Part shown: piece by piece, positions 15,731 to 22,533 of the stretch | Layout of the letters: each line of letters starts with the position of its first letter | Numbering within the stretch: position 1 is the first letter of the stretch | Origin: an uncultured Fretibacterium sp. | Lineage (GTDB): Bacteria; Synergistota; Synergistia; Synergistales; Aminobacteriaceae | Length of the DNA stretch: 44,962 nt | Assembly (NCBI RefSeq): GCF_963548695.1 | Contig: NZ_CAUUWA010000014.1 | Coordinates: 1-44,962, forward strand | Direction: 5' to 3' | Position numbers and translations under genes: made by a program | Notes under the pieces: generated by a model | What the model was told of the DNA's origin: nothing | Databases searched by the model: none | What the model saw: only the letters and a program-made list of their open reading frames with translations

Positions 15731-17314
15731 ATGCTTGGGGATTTTTTCCGTAAAATGGGCGCCGCGCTGAGAGGGCTGGTGAAGGGGTTCCTGACCGAGG
15801 GAGCGGCCGCGGCGTTCATCAAGCTGTGCAGGGCGGGAACGCCCGATGCGATTGCGAAGGCCATCCGGTCCGGGGCGGACGTCAATGCAAGGGACAAACG
15901 CGGCATAACGGCGCTGATGTGGGCGGCCTGCAACTTGAACCCGGAGGTCGTGGAAGTGTTGCTCGAGGCCGGGGCAAACGTCGATGCGAGGTGTGAGAAC
16001 AGCGTTACGGCCTTGATGGTGGCCGTTGAGGAAAATCCTCAGCCAAAAGTTGTATCGGCGCTGCTGAATGCCGGGGCAAACATCGATGCAAAGGACAAGG
16101 AAGGAAGTACGGCACTGATGTGGGCAGCCCATGACTCAAAGCTGGAGGTCATGGCGGTGTTGCTGGAGGCCGGGGCGGATATCGATACGCAGGACAGGGT
16201 CGGACACACGGCGTTGATGTGGGCGGCCTACAACTCGAACCCGGCCGTCGTATCCGCGTTGCTGGAGGCGGGGGCGAATGTTGGGGCGAGGGAGAAGGAC
16301 GGACAGACGGCCCTGATCATGGCGGCCATGAAAAACCCGAACCCGGATGTGACCTTGGAACTGCTGAAAGCCGGTTCCGAGGTCGACGCAAAGGACGACA
16401 GCGGAATAACGGCGCTGATGTGGGCGGCAGCCTACAACTCGAACCCGGATGTTGTCGTGGCCCTGCTGAAGGCCGGGGCGGATGTCAACGCGAGAGCGAA
16501 TGACGGCGCAATGGCGCTGATAGCGGCGGCGGAGAACAATCCGTCCCCGGATATCCTGTCGGTACTGCTGGAGGCGGGAGCGGACGTCGACGCGAGGGCG
16601 GACAACGGGGACTCGGCGTTGATAGTGGCGGCAGCTAAAAATTCCAATCAGGATGTCGTAGCGCTGCTGTTGAGGTCCGGGGCGAATGTCGAGGCAAAGG
16701 ACGAAGGAGGATGTACGGCGCTGTTGCGCGCTGCGGCGAAGAATGAAAATCCAAAGGCTGTGTCCGTGCTCTTGGAGGCCGGTGCCAATATTGAGGCGAA
16801 AGACGAGGAGGGCCGTACGGCGCTGATGTGGGCGGCAGCGAAGAATCCCAATCCGGATGTCATGGCCTTGCTGTTGGAGGCGGGAGCGGACGCCGGCGTA
16901 AAGGACAAGAGCAAAATGACGGCGCTGGACTACGCGGCGGCGGTGAATCCGACCCCGGACATCGTGGCTATGCTGTTGAAGGCCGGGAAGGGCGGCGGAA
17001 CAGAGCGTGAGGACGGTTGGACGCTGCTGATGACGGCCGCTCAGCACAACTCGAACCCGGTTGTCGTGGCTATGCTGCTGAAGGCGGGGATGGACGTCAA
17101 CGCCAAGGACGAGAACGGACATACGGCGCTGATGCAGGCCGCAGGGAACAACAAGAATCCGAAGGTCGTATCGGTGCTGCTGGAAGCGGGGGCGAACGTC
17201 CATGCGAAGGACCGGAACGGGCAGACGGTGCTGGCGGCTGCGAAGAGGAATAAGGATCTCGAGGCCAGGACGGCAATCGTCAGGCTGCTGACGAGCGCGG
17301 GCGCAGCGAGGTAA
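15731..17314 (+). CDS. Ankyrin-repeat protein, copy 2
   Basis: This protein of about 527 residues is nearly identical to copy 1 over its whole length. It has the same amphipathic start (L-G-D-F-F-R-K-M-G-A-A-L-R-G) and about 14 ankyrin repeats. Long blocks are identical in DNA (for example 15967-16262 against 14347-14642, and 16501-16850 against 14881-15230). Others, such as 16320-16380, carry clustered differences. This mosaic suggests recent duplication with gene conversion. The ribosome site GGAGGG ends at 15724. The ATG at 15725 would have no spacing, so I prefer the ATG at 15731. Confidence 0.9.
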   Translation: MLGDFFRKMGAALRGLVKGFLTEGAAAAFIKLCRAGTPDAIAKAIRSGADVNARDKRGITALMWAACNLNPEVVEVLLEAGANVDARCENSVTALMVAVEENPQPKVVSALLNAGANIDAKDKEGSTALMWAAHDSKLEVMAVLLEAGADIDTQDRVGHTALMWAAYNSNPAVVSALLEAGANVGAREKDGQTALIMAAMKNPNPDVTLELLKAGSEVDAKDDSGITALMWAAAYNSNPDVVVALLKAGADVNARANDGAMALIAAAENNPSPDILSVLLEAGADVDARADNGDSALIVAAAKNSNQDVVALLLRSGANVEAKDEGGCTALLRAAAKNENPKAVSVLLEAGANIEAKDEEGRTALMWAAAKNPNPDVMALLLEAGADAGVKDKSKMTALDYAAAVNPTPDIVAMLLKAGKGGGTEREDGWTLLMTAAQHNSNPVVVAMLLKAGMDVNAKDENGHTALMQAAGNNKNPKVVSVLLEAGANVHAKDRNGQTVLAAAKRNKDLEARTAIVRLLTSAGAAR

Positions 17315-17340
17315 TTCCTTTTTCAAGTGGAGGGATGGAG

Positions 17341-18990
17341 ATGCTTGGAGGAATTTGGAGGAAGGTGAGGGCACTTCTGTTTGGGGGCGCAATTATGGCG
17401 TTTCTCGCGCGCTGCAGGACGGGAACCCCCAAAGCGGTCATGGAAGACCTCCAGTCCGGGGCGGACGTCAATGCGAAGGACGAGGACGGATGGACGGCAT
17501 TGATGTATGCGGCACATAACCCGAACCCTGAGGTCGTGTCGGTGCTGCTCGAGGCCGGGGCGGATGTCGACGCGAAGGATAAGAACGGGCTGACTCCGCT
17601 GATGTATGCGGCAGCGAACAACCCCAGGGCGGACACCGTATCTGCTCTGCTGAGGGGCGGGGCGAACGTCGACGCGAAGGATGAGGGCGGGCAGACCGCA
17701 CTGATATATGCGGCGGCGTTGAATCCGAACCCGGATGTCGCGGTGCTGCTGTTGGAGTCCGGCGCGGACGTCAACGTAAAGACGAACGAGGGCGTTACGG
17801 CCCTGATGTCCGCGGCACGCTACAGTTTGAACCCTGAGGTCGTGCCGGCGCTGCTTAAATTCGGAGCCGGAACGACGAGCAGTAGAGGCACGACGGCGCT
17901 GATGATGGCGGCGAACAATCCTGAGCCGGGGATCGTCCTGGCGCTCTTGGAGGCCGGGGCAGATGTCGACGCAAGGACCGAGGATGGATTGACGGCATTG
18001 ATGTATGCGGCCCGCAACCCCAATCCGGAGAGCTTGTCGGCATTGCTGAAGTCGGGGGCGGACGTCAATGCGGGGACCAATGAGGGGTATACGGCGTTGA
18101 TGGCGGCGGCGCAGTACAACTCCAATCCGGACGCCGTGATGCTGCTGGCCGGGGCAGGCGCGAACGTCGACGCGAAGGATAAGGGCGGACTGACCGCGTT
18201 GATGTGGGCGGCAATCTACAATTCGAACCCAGCTGTCGTGACGGCGTTTCTGGAGGCCGGTGCGAACGTCGACGCAAAAAGCGAGGACAACGCCACGGCT
18301 CTGATGTGGGCATCAGCCCATAATTCCAATCCCGCTGTCGTTTCGACCCTGCTGAGGGCCGGAGCGGACCTTGGCGCAAGGAACGAGGACGGCTGGACGG
18401 CATTGAGGTGGGCTGCCTCCAACCCGAACCGGGACGTCACGGCGATGCTGCTTAAGGCCGGGCTGGACGTCAATGAGAGGGATAAGGAAGGACAAACGGC
18501 GCTGATGGGCGCGGCGGCCTATAACTCGAATCCTGCTGTCGTATCGGCTCTGTTGAATGCCGGGGCCGACGTCGACGCAAGGGACGAAAACGACTGTACG
18601 GCGCTGATAGCGGCAGCGCTCGAAAATTCGAATCCTGAGGTCGTATCGACGCTGGTGAGGGCCGGCGCGGACGTCAACGCAAAGGACAATGACGGCTGGA
18701 CTGCGTTGTTGGCGGCGGCGGCAAACAGCAATCCGGATATCGTGTCGGTATTGCTGAAGGCCGGTGCAGACGTCGATGAAAAGGACGAGCGTGGCTGGAC
18801 GGCGCTGATGGCGGCAGCGGCGACCAACACGGGCCCGGAGATCGTATCGGCATTGCTGAGGGCCGGAGCGGACCCCAACGCAGAAGGCGAGGACGGCCGA
18901 ACGGCCTTGATGATGACGGAGGAGAACGAGGATCCCGAGGCCAGGACGGAGATCGTCGAACTGCTGAAGAACCGGGGCGCCGCCACGTAG
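17341..18990 (+). CDS. Ankyrin-repeat protein, copy 3 (diverged)
   Basis: This protein of about 549 residues has some 15 ankyrin repeats. It belongs to the same family as copies 1 and 2 but is clearly diverged throughout. The N-terminal segment differs (L-G-G-I-W-R-K-V-R-A-L-L-F-G-G-A), and one repeat near residues 170-200 is shortened (F-G-A-G-T-T-S-S-R-G-T-T). The 5' leader is identical to that of copy 2 (TTTTTCAAGTGGAGGG), so the spacer was duplicated with the genes. The ATG at 17341 has good ribosome-site spacing. A strong terminator follows at 18996. No signal peptide is present and the function is unknown beyond protein binding. Confidence 0.88.
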   Translation: MLGGIWRKVRALLFGGAIMAFLARCRTGTPKAVMEDLQSGADVNAKDEDGWTALMYAAHNPNPEVVSVLLEAGADVDAKDKNGLTPLMYAAANNPRADTVSALLRGGANVDAKDEGGQTALIYAAALNPNPDVAVLLLESGADVNVKTNEGVTALMSAARYSLNPEVVPALLKFGAGTTSSRGTTALMMAANNPEPGIVLALLEAGADVDARTEDGLTALMYAARNPNPESLSALLKSGADVNAGTNEGYTALMAAAQYNSNPDAVMLLAGAGANVDAKDKGGLTALMWAAIYNSNPAVVTAFLEAGANVDAKSEDNATALMWASAHNSNPAVVSTLLRAGADLGARNEDGWTALRWAASNPNRDVTAMLLKAGLDVNERDKEGQTALMGAAAYNSNPAVVSALLNAGADVDARDENDCTALIAAALENSNPEVVSTLVRAGADVNAKDNDGWTALLAAAANSNPDIVSVLLKAGADVDEKDERGWTALMAAAATNTGPEIVSALLRAGADPNAEGEDGRTALMMTEENEDPEARTEIVELLKNRGAAT

Positions 18991-18995
18991 CCGGA

Positions 18996-19023
18996 ACGAG
19001 GGAGACCCTGCGGCCTCCCTCGT
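18996..19023. terminator. Terminator between the ankyrin array and tpl
   Basis: ACGAGGGAG and CTCCCTCGT form a 9-bp stem around ACCCTGCGGC. It serves the convergent ankyrin and lyase genes, although no long T-run follows on either strand. Confidence 0.6.
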
Positions 19024-19033
19024 TCCCGAAACC

Positions 19034-20500
19034 TTACAGGCTGTCGCCGAAGTCCTCCCTGAACTTCGCCGCCAGCCGATCCTGCCAGTCCCCTACCGCC
19101 TTCAGCCTTCCGCTGAAGAAGCGCAGGATTTTGGGCTCCTCCGTCCACTCGAGTCCGCCGACCAGATTTCGGTTCTCGAAGAGCCAATGGATGCGGTCGA
19201 CGGCGTACTTCACCTGGGACATCGTGAAGACCCTCCGCGGCAGGGCGAGCCGCAGCAGTTCCGCATCGGCCAGACGTTCGCTTCCGTCCTCGTTGCGCTC
19301 CTCCGACAGCGTCCCCCGCTCCATGCCCCTCACCCCGCCCGCGATGAAGACCGCGGCCGCCAGGGCACCCGCCGTGTACCGATTCTGGGGCACGTGGGGC
19401 AGGAACGCACGCGCGTTCAGGTGGCAACCCAATCCACCGGCAGGTTTCACCACGGGGACGCCCCGCGCGTCGAGCTCGTCGGCCATGAAGGCGATGAACT
19501 CCGGCCCGTGACGGATCATGTCGAACTCCATCGTCTCCTCCAGCCCCACCGCCATCGCCTCGATCTCCCGCACCGACATGCCCCCGTAGGTCAGGAATCC
19601 CTCGAAGAGGGGGATCAGCGGCTGCATGCGTTCGAACAGTGCCCGGTCGGCCGTCAGGATCGCCCCGCCGCGAGCGCACCCCAGCTTGCGGGCCGAGAAG
19701 TACACGATGTCGCAGAGATCCGCGATGCGGCGCGTGATCTCGCGGATCGTGGCTCCGCGCTGGGCCGCCTCGCGCGTCTTGATGAAATAGAGGTTGTCGG
19801 CCAGAAGCGAGGCGTCCAGGACCAGCGGGGCCCCATGCCGGCGGCAGATCTCCGAGGTTCTCTCCAGGTTCTCCAGCGACCAGGGCTGGCCGCCGATCAG
19901 GTTCGTCCCCGCCTCCATGCGCACGAACGGGACGTTGCCCGCCTCGCGTTTCAGCAGCGCCTCGAGGGCGGCCGTGTCCATGTTGCCCTTGAAGGGGTCG
20001 GTGCTGTCCAGGTTCAGCGCCTCGGGGAGAAACAACTCGACGACGCTCCCGCCGTTACGCTCGATATGGGCGCGGGTGGTCGTGAAGTGGTAGTTCATCG
20101 GAACGACGCCGCCCTTCCCGACGAGGGCGCTGGCCAGGATGTTCTCCGCCGCCCGTCCCTGATGGACGGGGAGCAGGAACGGCTTGCCGAAGATATCCTG
20201 CGTCACCGCCCTCAGACGCTCGAAGCTCATGGACCCCGCGTAGCTGTCGTCCGCCGTCATCATCGCCGCCAGCTGTCGGTCGCTCATGGCGTTGACGCCG
20301 CTGTCCGTCAGCATGTCCAGAAAGACCTTGTCGTTCTTCAACAGGAACGTGTTGCTGCCCGCCTCCCGAATGGCCGCAACCCGCTCCTCCACCGACACCA
20401 GCGTCAGCTTCTGGACGATGCGCACCTTGTGCATCTCGAGGGGAAACGCCGCGCCGCCAAAGAATTTTACCTGTCCGTCCAACTTGAAAACTCCCTTCAT
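19034..20500 (-). CDS. tpl: Tyrosine phenol-lyase (beta-eliminating, PLP)
   Basis: This 488-residue enzyme of the tryptophanase/tyrosine phenol-lyase family cleaves its substrate to the aromatic product, pyruvate and ammonia. K272 in FSARK is the PLP lysine, F139 stacks on PLP, and R417 should bind the carboxylate. Three positions separate the two activities, and all are of the phenol-lyase type. T140 in H-F-T-T-T-R is where tryptophanase has Asp. R395 in GVRGMERG is where tryptophanase has a small hydrophobic residue. F461 in L-R-F-F is where tryptophanase has His. I therefore call tyrosine to phenol, pyruvate and ammonia. The leader with four Tyr codons supports this independently. The ATG at 20500 lacks a clear ribosome site; a TTG at about 20482 with GGGAG upstream is an alternative. 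Confidence 0.85.
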   Translation of the reverse strand: MKGVFKLDGQVKFFGGAAFPLEMHKVRIVQKLTLVSVEERVAAIREAGSNTFLLKNDKVFLDMLTDSGVNAMSDRQLAAMMTADDSYAGSMSFERLRAVTQDIFGKPFLLPVHQGRAAENILASALVGKGGVVPMNYHFTTTRAHIERNGGSVVELFLPEALNLDSTDPFKGNMDTAALEALLKREAGNVPFVRMEAGTNLIGGQPWSLENLERTSEICRRHGAPLVLDASLLADNLYFIKTREAAQRGATIREITRRIADLCDIVYFSARKLGCARGGAILTADRALFERMQPLIPLFEGFLTYGGMSVREIEAMAVGLEETMEFDMIRHGPEFIAFMADELDARGVPVVKPAGGLGCHLNARAFLPHVPQNRYTAGALAAAVFIAGGVRGMERGTLSEERNEDGSERLADAELLRLALPRRVFTMSQVKYAVDRIHWLFENRNLVGGLEWTEEPKILRFFSGRLKAVGDWQDRLAAKFREDFGDSL

Positions 20501-20529
20501 GACATGATATGTGAAATAAAATTTGAAAT

Positions 20530-20569
20530 AAAAAAGGGCCCTTTACCGTTGAATCTGGTAAAGAGCCCT
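20530..20569 (-). terminator. Intrinsic terminator (attenuator) in the tpl leader
   Basis: In the minus-strand RNA the arms AGGGCUCUUUACC (20557-20569) and GGUAAAGGGCCCU (20535-20547) pair in 13 consecutive positions, one of them G-U, with a 9-nt loop. UUUUUAUUU follows. The hairpin ends about 30 nt before the lyase start codon, so the gene can only be expressed by read-through. Confidence 0.88.
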
Positions 20570-20640
20570 CTTGCGAACCTTTTCTGGATGCCCGTCCCGC
20601 ACGTGCTACAAACTACGGCTCCAGCCTCCTCGCAAAGGGC
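20565..20640 (-). promoter_or_regulatory. Antiterminator pairing in the tpl leader
   Basis: GCCCUUUGCGA inside the leader ORF (20630-20640) can pair with UCGCAAGAGGGC (20565-20576). This gives 11 base pairs with one bulged A and one G-U. The second arm includes the 5' half of the terminator stem, so the two structures exclude each other. The first arm lies exactly in the loop of another hairpin formed by CUACGG-AA-CCAG (20641-20652) and CUGG-AG-CCGUAG (20613-20624). Confidence 0.75.
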
Positions 20641-20702
20641 CTGGTTCCGTAGTAATAATACGAACCCGAAAGAACAAGGGACAAACCCACAACACGCAAC
20701 AT
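20613..20702 (-). CDS. Tyr-rich leader peptide of tpl (29 aa)
   Basis: This ORF starts with ATG at 20702 and has GGAGG eight bases upstream, a better ribosome site than that of the lyase gene itself. It encodes a hydrophobic start (M-L-R-V-V-G-L-S-L-V-L), then S-G-S and four consecutive Tyr (residues 15-18, codons TAT TAT TAC TAC at 20649-20660). It then reads G-T-R-P-F-A-R-R-L-E-P and stops at TAG. Its position between promoter and terminator, the Tyr run and the competing hairpins mark it as a regulatory leader peptide. The terminal Pro-stop, with Tyr17 twelve residues before it, matches the spacing of Trp12 and Pro24 in E. coli TnaC. Its sequence is otherwise unlike TnaC. Confidence 0.85.
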   Translation of the reverse strand: MLRVVGLSLVLSGSYYYYGTRPFARRLEP

Positions 20703-20760
20703 ACGCTTAGCCTCCAAAATACAACGGGACCACGATAAATATCCCATAACATTATGCGTA

Positions 20761-20789
20761 ACGATACCACGGTGAAGGGAAACTGTCAA
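20761..20789 (-). promoter_or_regulatory. Promoter of the tpl leader
   Basis: On the minus strand a consensus TTGACA (20784-20789) stands 17 bp from TATCGT (20761-20766). Transcription would begin near 20754. This gives a leader of about 250 nt before tpl. Confidence 0.75.
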
Positions 20790-20804
20790 ACCTTCCGGGC
20801 TATC

Positions 20805-20841
20805 CCAAATCCGCAGACAAAATTTTTAACGTGTGGTAAAG
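20805..20841 (-). repeat. 37-bp motif, copy A (upstream of the tpl promoter)
   Basis: A 37-bp stretch from CCAAATCCGCAG to GGTAAAG, with AAAATTTTTAAC in the middle, recurs at 44470-44506 with four substitutions. Copy A ends 15 bp upstream of the tpl -35 box. A 6-bp hairpin (TGCACC/GGTGCA) lies further out at 20864-20880. Confidence 0.75.
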
Positions 20842-20955
20842 ATAAGTTTTGCATGCTTTCCGCTGCACCTGACGGGTGCAAAATGAGAATTAGCTCAATC
20901 TATGCAACAACGCGCTTTATTCTTCATAAGGCTATCGCAACCTGCAGATTTGGGA

Positions 20956-20985
20956 TTGACAAGGACCATTGAAGCACGCTATAAT
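20956..20985 (+). promoter_or_regulatory. Promoter of the tRNA-Ser/tRNA-Arg unit
   Basis: A consensus TTGACA (20956-20961) and a consensus TATAAT (20980-20985) are 18 bp apart, about 20 bp before the first tRNA. It is divergent from the tpl leader promoter. Confidence 0.85.
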
Positions 20986-21004
20986 AATCTTCGTGCGTTG
21001 AAGA

Positions 21005-21098
21005 GGTGAGTTGGCCGAGAGGCTGAAGGCACTCGCCTGCTAAGCGAGTATAGGGGCTAAAACCTCTATCGAGAGTTCGAATCTCTCACTCACCGCCA
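21005..21098 (+). tRNA. tRNA-Ser(GCU)
   Basis: The acceptor arms GGTGAGT and ACTCACC pair fully, the discriminator is G and CCA is encoded. The anticodon stem CTCGC/GCGAG holds loop CTGCTAA, giving anticodon GCU. A long variable arm (AGGGGC...ACCTCT) marks a class II serine tRNA. GTTCGAATC forms the T-loop. Confidence 0.96.
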
Positions 21099-21140
21099 GG
21101 ATCTTCCCAAAAGATATGAGAAGGTCCTACGTATAAGTGT

Positions 21141-21217
21141 GCGGCAGTAGCTCAGCTGGATAGAGCGAAGGCCTACGGAGCCTTAGGTCGTGGGTTCGAA
21201 TCCTGCCTGCCGCGCCA
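21141..21217 (+). tRNA. tRNA-Arg(ACG)
   Basis: The acceptor arms GCGGCAG and CTGCCGC pair fully and CCA is encoded. The anticodon stem AAGGC/GCCTT holds loop CTACGGA, giving anticodon ACG. The A is expected to be edited to inosine by TadA to read CGU, CGC and CGA. Confidence 0.96.
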
Positions 21218-21354
21218 TTTCTTTGATTTGACGAGATTCCAGCGTTCTTGGGCAGAGGGCAGGAATTGCTTGATGTCCGTCACGAGCGAAGGCCTCATTC
21301 CGTGGTATCCTTTTCCCTCAGTTGTTATTGGGGGGGTCCTTCCTTTCATGAAAA

Positions 21355-21388
21355 AGTCGCAAACCCTGAGTGGGAGCGACTCTTTTTT
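21355..21388. terminator. Terminator of the tRNA unit
   Basis: AGTCGC (21355-21360) pairs with GCGACT (21376-21381). It is preceded by a run of A and followed by CTTTTTTG, so it could work in both directions. Confidence 0.7.
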
Positions 21389-21429
21389 GTATTTTGTGGT
21401 TGGCTTGCCAAGCTAAGCGCTCAGGACAG

Positions 21430-21573
21430 CTCATAGAAGAACCTGAGTGCTCCATATAGCGTGCCCCGCTTCTTGGGCATAACTGGTTGTTTCTGTTTAT
21501 CCTTCAGTTGTTCTTCTGTAGCCTTGGGAAAAACTTTCGAATGAATTTTCGCACTAAAAAGTTCAGGAAGTTA
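21430..21573 (-). other. Possible gene remnant beyond the rpsI terminator
   Basis: A reading frame without a usable start encodes a plausible C-terminal peptide: A-K-I-H-S-K-V-F-P-K-A-T-E-E-Q-L, then M-P-K-K-R-G-T-L-Y-G-A-L-R-F-F-Y-E-L-S, then a stop at about 21431. The upstream codons run into a stop inside the terminator hairpin. It may be the end of a decayed gene. I do not recognise the family. Confidence 0.25.
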
Positions 21574-21604
21574 CGGCATCCATCAAGATACTGTAACTCC
21601 CTGA
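21556..21604 (-). terminator. Terminator of the rplM-rpsI operon
   Basis: On the minus strand TTCAGGGAGTTACAG and CCGTAACTTCCTGAA pair in 13 of 15 positions with a 14-nt loop, then CTTTTTAG follows. It lies about 85 bp after the rpsI stop. Confidence 0.75.
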
Positions 21605-21686
21605 AAGACAAAACATTTGACCTCAACGGACTGGCCTGAGTCCAATCCGTGCAGTCCAACGAAAAAATGTTGGTGCGATCGGCGAA

Positions 21687-22079
21687 TTAACGCTTGGAGA
21701 ACTGCCGCTTGCCGCGGGCGCCCTTTTGTCCGAACTTCTTGCGCTCGACCATGCGGGGGTCGCGGGTCAGAAGCCCCTCCTTCTTCAAGGCAGGACGAAG
21801 GTCCGGGTTCATGCGGATCAGGGCCCGCGCAATCCCCATCTTGACCGCTCCGGCCTGACCGGTCAAGCCGCCGCCGGAAGCGTTGACAAAGATATCGACC
21901 TTACCCTCAAGGTTCGCCACCTTCAAGGACTGCATGACCTGAGCCTGCCAGACCAAGCGAGGAAAGTACTCCTCTACCGTCCGATCGTTGATCTTGAGCT
22001 CTCCGTTGCCCGGGCAAAGCCGAACGCGGGCCAAGGCGTTCTTGCGGCGACCCGTTCCCCAGCAATAGCTGTTTTCCAT
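21687..22079 (-). CDS. rpsI: 30S ribosomal protein S9
   Basis: This 130-residue S9 begins M-E-N-S-Y-C-W-G-T-G-R-R-K-N-A-L-A-R-V-R-L, matching the family's YYGTGRRKxAVARVRL start. It ends G-A-R-G-K-R-Q-F-S-K-R, the S9 tail that reaches the P-site tRNA. The ATG at 22079 has AGGAGG eight bases upstream, whereas a longer frame to 22112 does not. It lies 22 bp after rplM, the conserved L13-S9 operon. Confidence 0.97.
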   Translation of the reverse strand: MENSYCWGTGRRKNALARVRLCPGNGELKINDRTVEEYFPRLVWQAQVMQSLKVANLEGKVDIFVNASGGGLTGQAGAVKMGIARALIRMNPDLRPALKKEGLLTRDPRMVERKKFGQKGARGKRQFSKR

Positions 22080-22101
22080 CTGCCTGTCCTCCTGCTTCAA
22101 A

Positions 22102-22533
22102 CTATAGCTCAAGCGCCTCGGGCGCCTGAGCGACGTGGGGATGATTGGGGCCCGTGTACACCTTCAGCTTACTCGCATACTTCAGGCGGGTTTTAGGGAG
22201 CATACCCTTCACCACATGCTCGAACAAAAACTCGGGGCGCTTCTCGAGCATCCTCTCCCAGGGGATGGAACGGTAGCCGCCCGAATGCCCCGTATGATAA
22301 TGGTAGTGCGACTGCGAAGCCTTGCGGCCCGTCAGCCGGACCTTATCCGCATTGACGACGATCACGTAGTCCCCCGTATCCACGTGGGGCGTGAAGGTCG
22401 GCCTGTGCTTGCCCGTCAGGATGCGCGCAATGCCCGCCGCCAAACGGCCAATAGGCCTGTCCGTGGCATCGACGATATACCATTTTCTTTCCACCTGACC
22501 GGGCCTGGCCAAGTAGGAACTGCTGCCTGCCAT
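22102..22533 (-). CDS. rplM: 50S ribosomal protein L13
   Basis: This L13 has 143 residues. Family signatures include KWYIVDATDRPIGRLA, LTGKHRPTFTPHVDTGDYVIVVNA and the C-terminal YAGPNHPHVAQ-type sequence (here YTGPNHPHVAQAP). The ATG has AGGAGG seven bases upstream. It is first in the operon with rpsI and is preceded by a promoter and a structured leader of about 230 nt. Confidence 0.97.
   Translation of the reverse strand: MAGSSSYLARPGQVERKWYIVDATDRPIGRLAAGIARILTGKHRPTFTPHVDTGDYVIVVNADKVRLTGRKASQSHYHYHTGHSGGYRSIPWERMLEKRPEFLFEHVVKGMLPKTRLKYASKLKVYTGPNHPHVAQAPEALEL

Larger units (their letters stand above)
14112..18990 (+). repeat. Tandem array of three ankyrin genes, ~1.61-kb unit
   Basis: Copies 1 and 2 are about 1.6 kb direct repeats separated by AATTCCTTTTTCAAGTGG; the same spacer separates copies 2 and 3. 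Within each gene there is a second level of repetition of about 100 bp (one ankyrin repeat). Both levels are substrates for unequal crossing-over. Confidence 0.9.

Noticed and set aside
14856..17392. Long minus-strand ORFs across the ankyrin genes
   Set aside because: They are shadows of repeated plus-strand codons. The plus strand gives canonical ankyrin repeats.
14112..18990. CRISPR-like periodicity of about 100 bp
   Set aside because: The period is one ankyrin repeat and the whole stretch is coding. There are no spacers and no cas genes.
20500..20760. A T-box riboswitch upstream of tpl
   Set aside because: I found no T-box core sequence (AGGGUGGNACCGCG type). The Tyr-codon ORF and alternative stems explain the leader without it.
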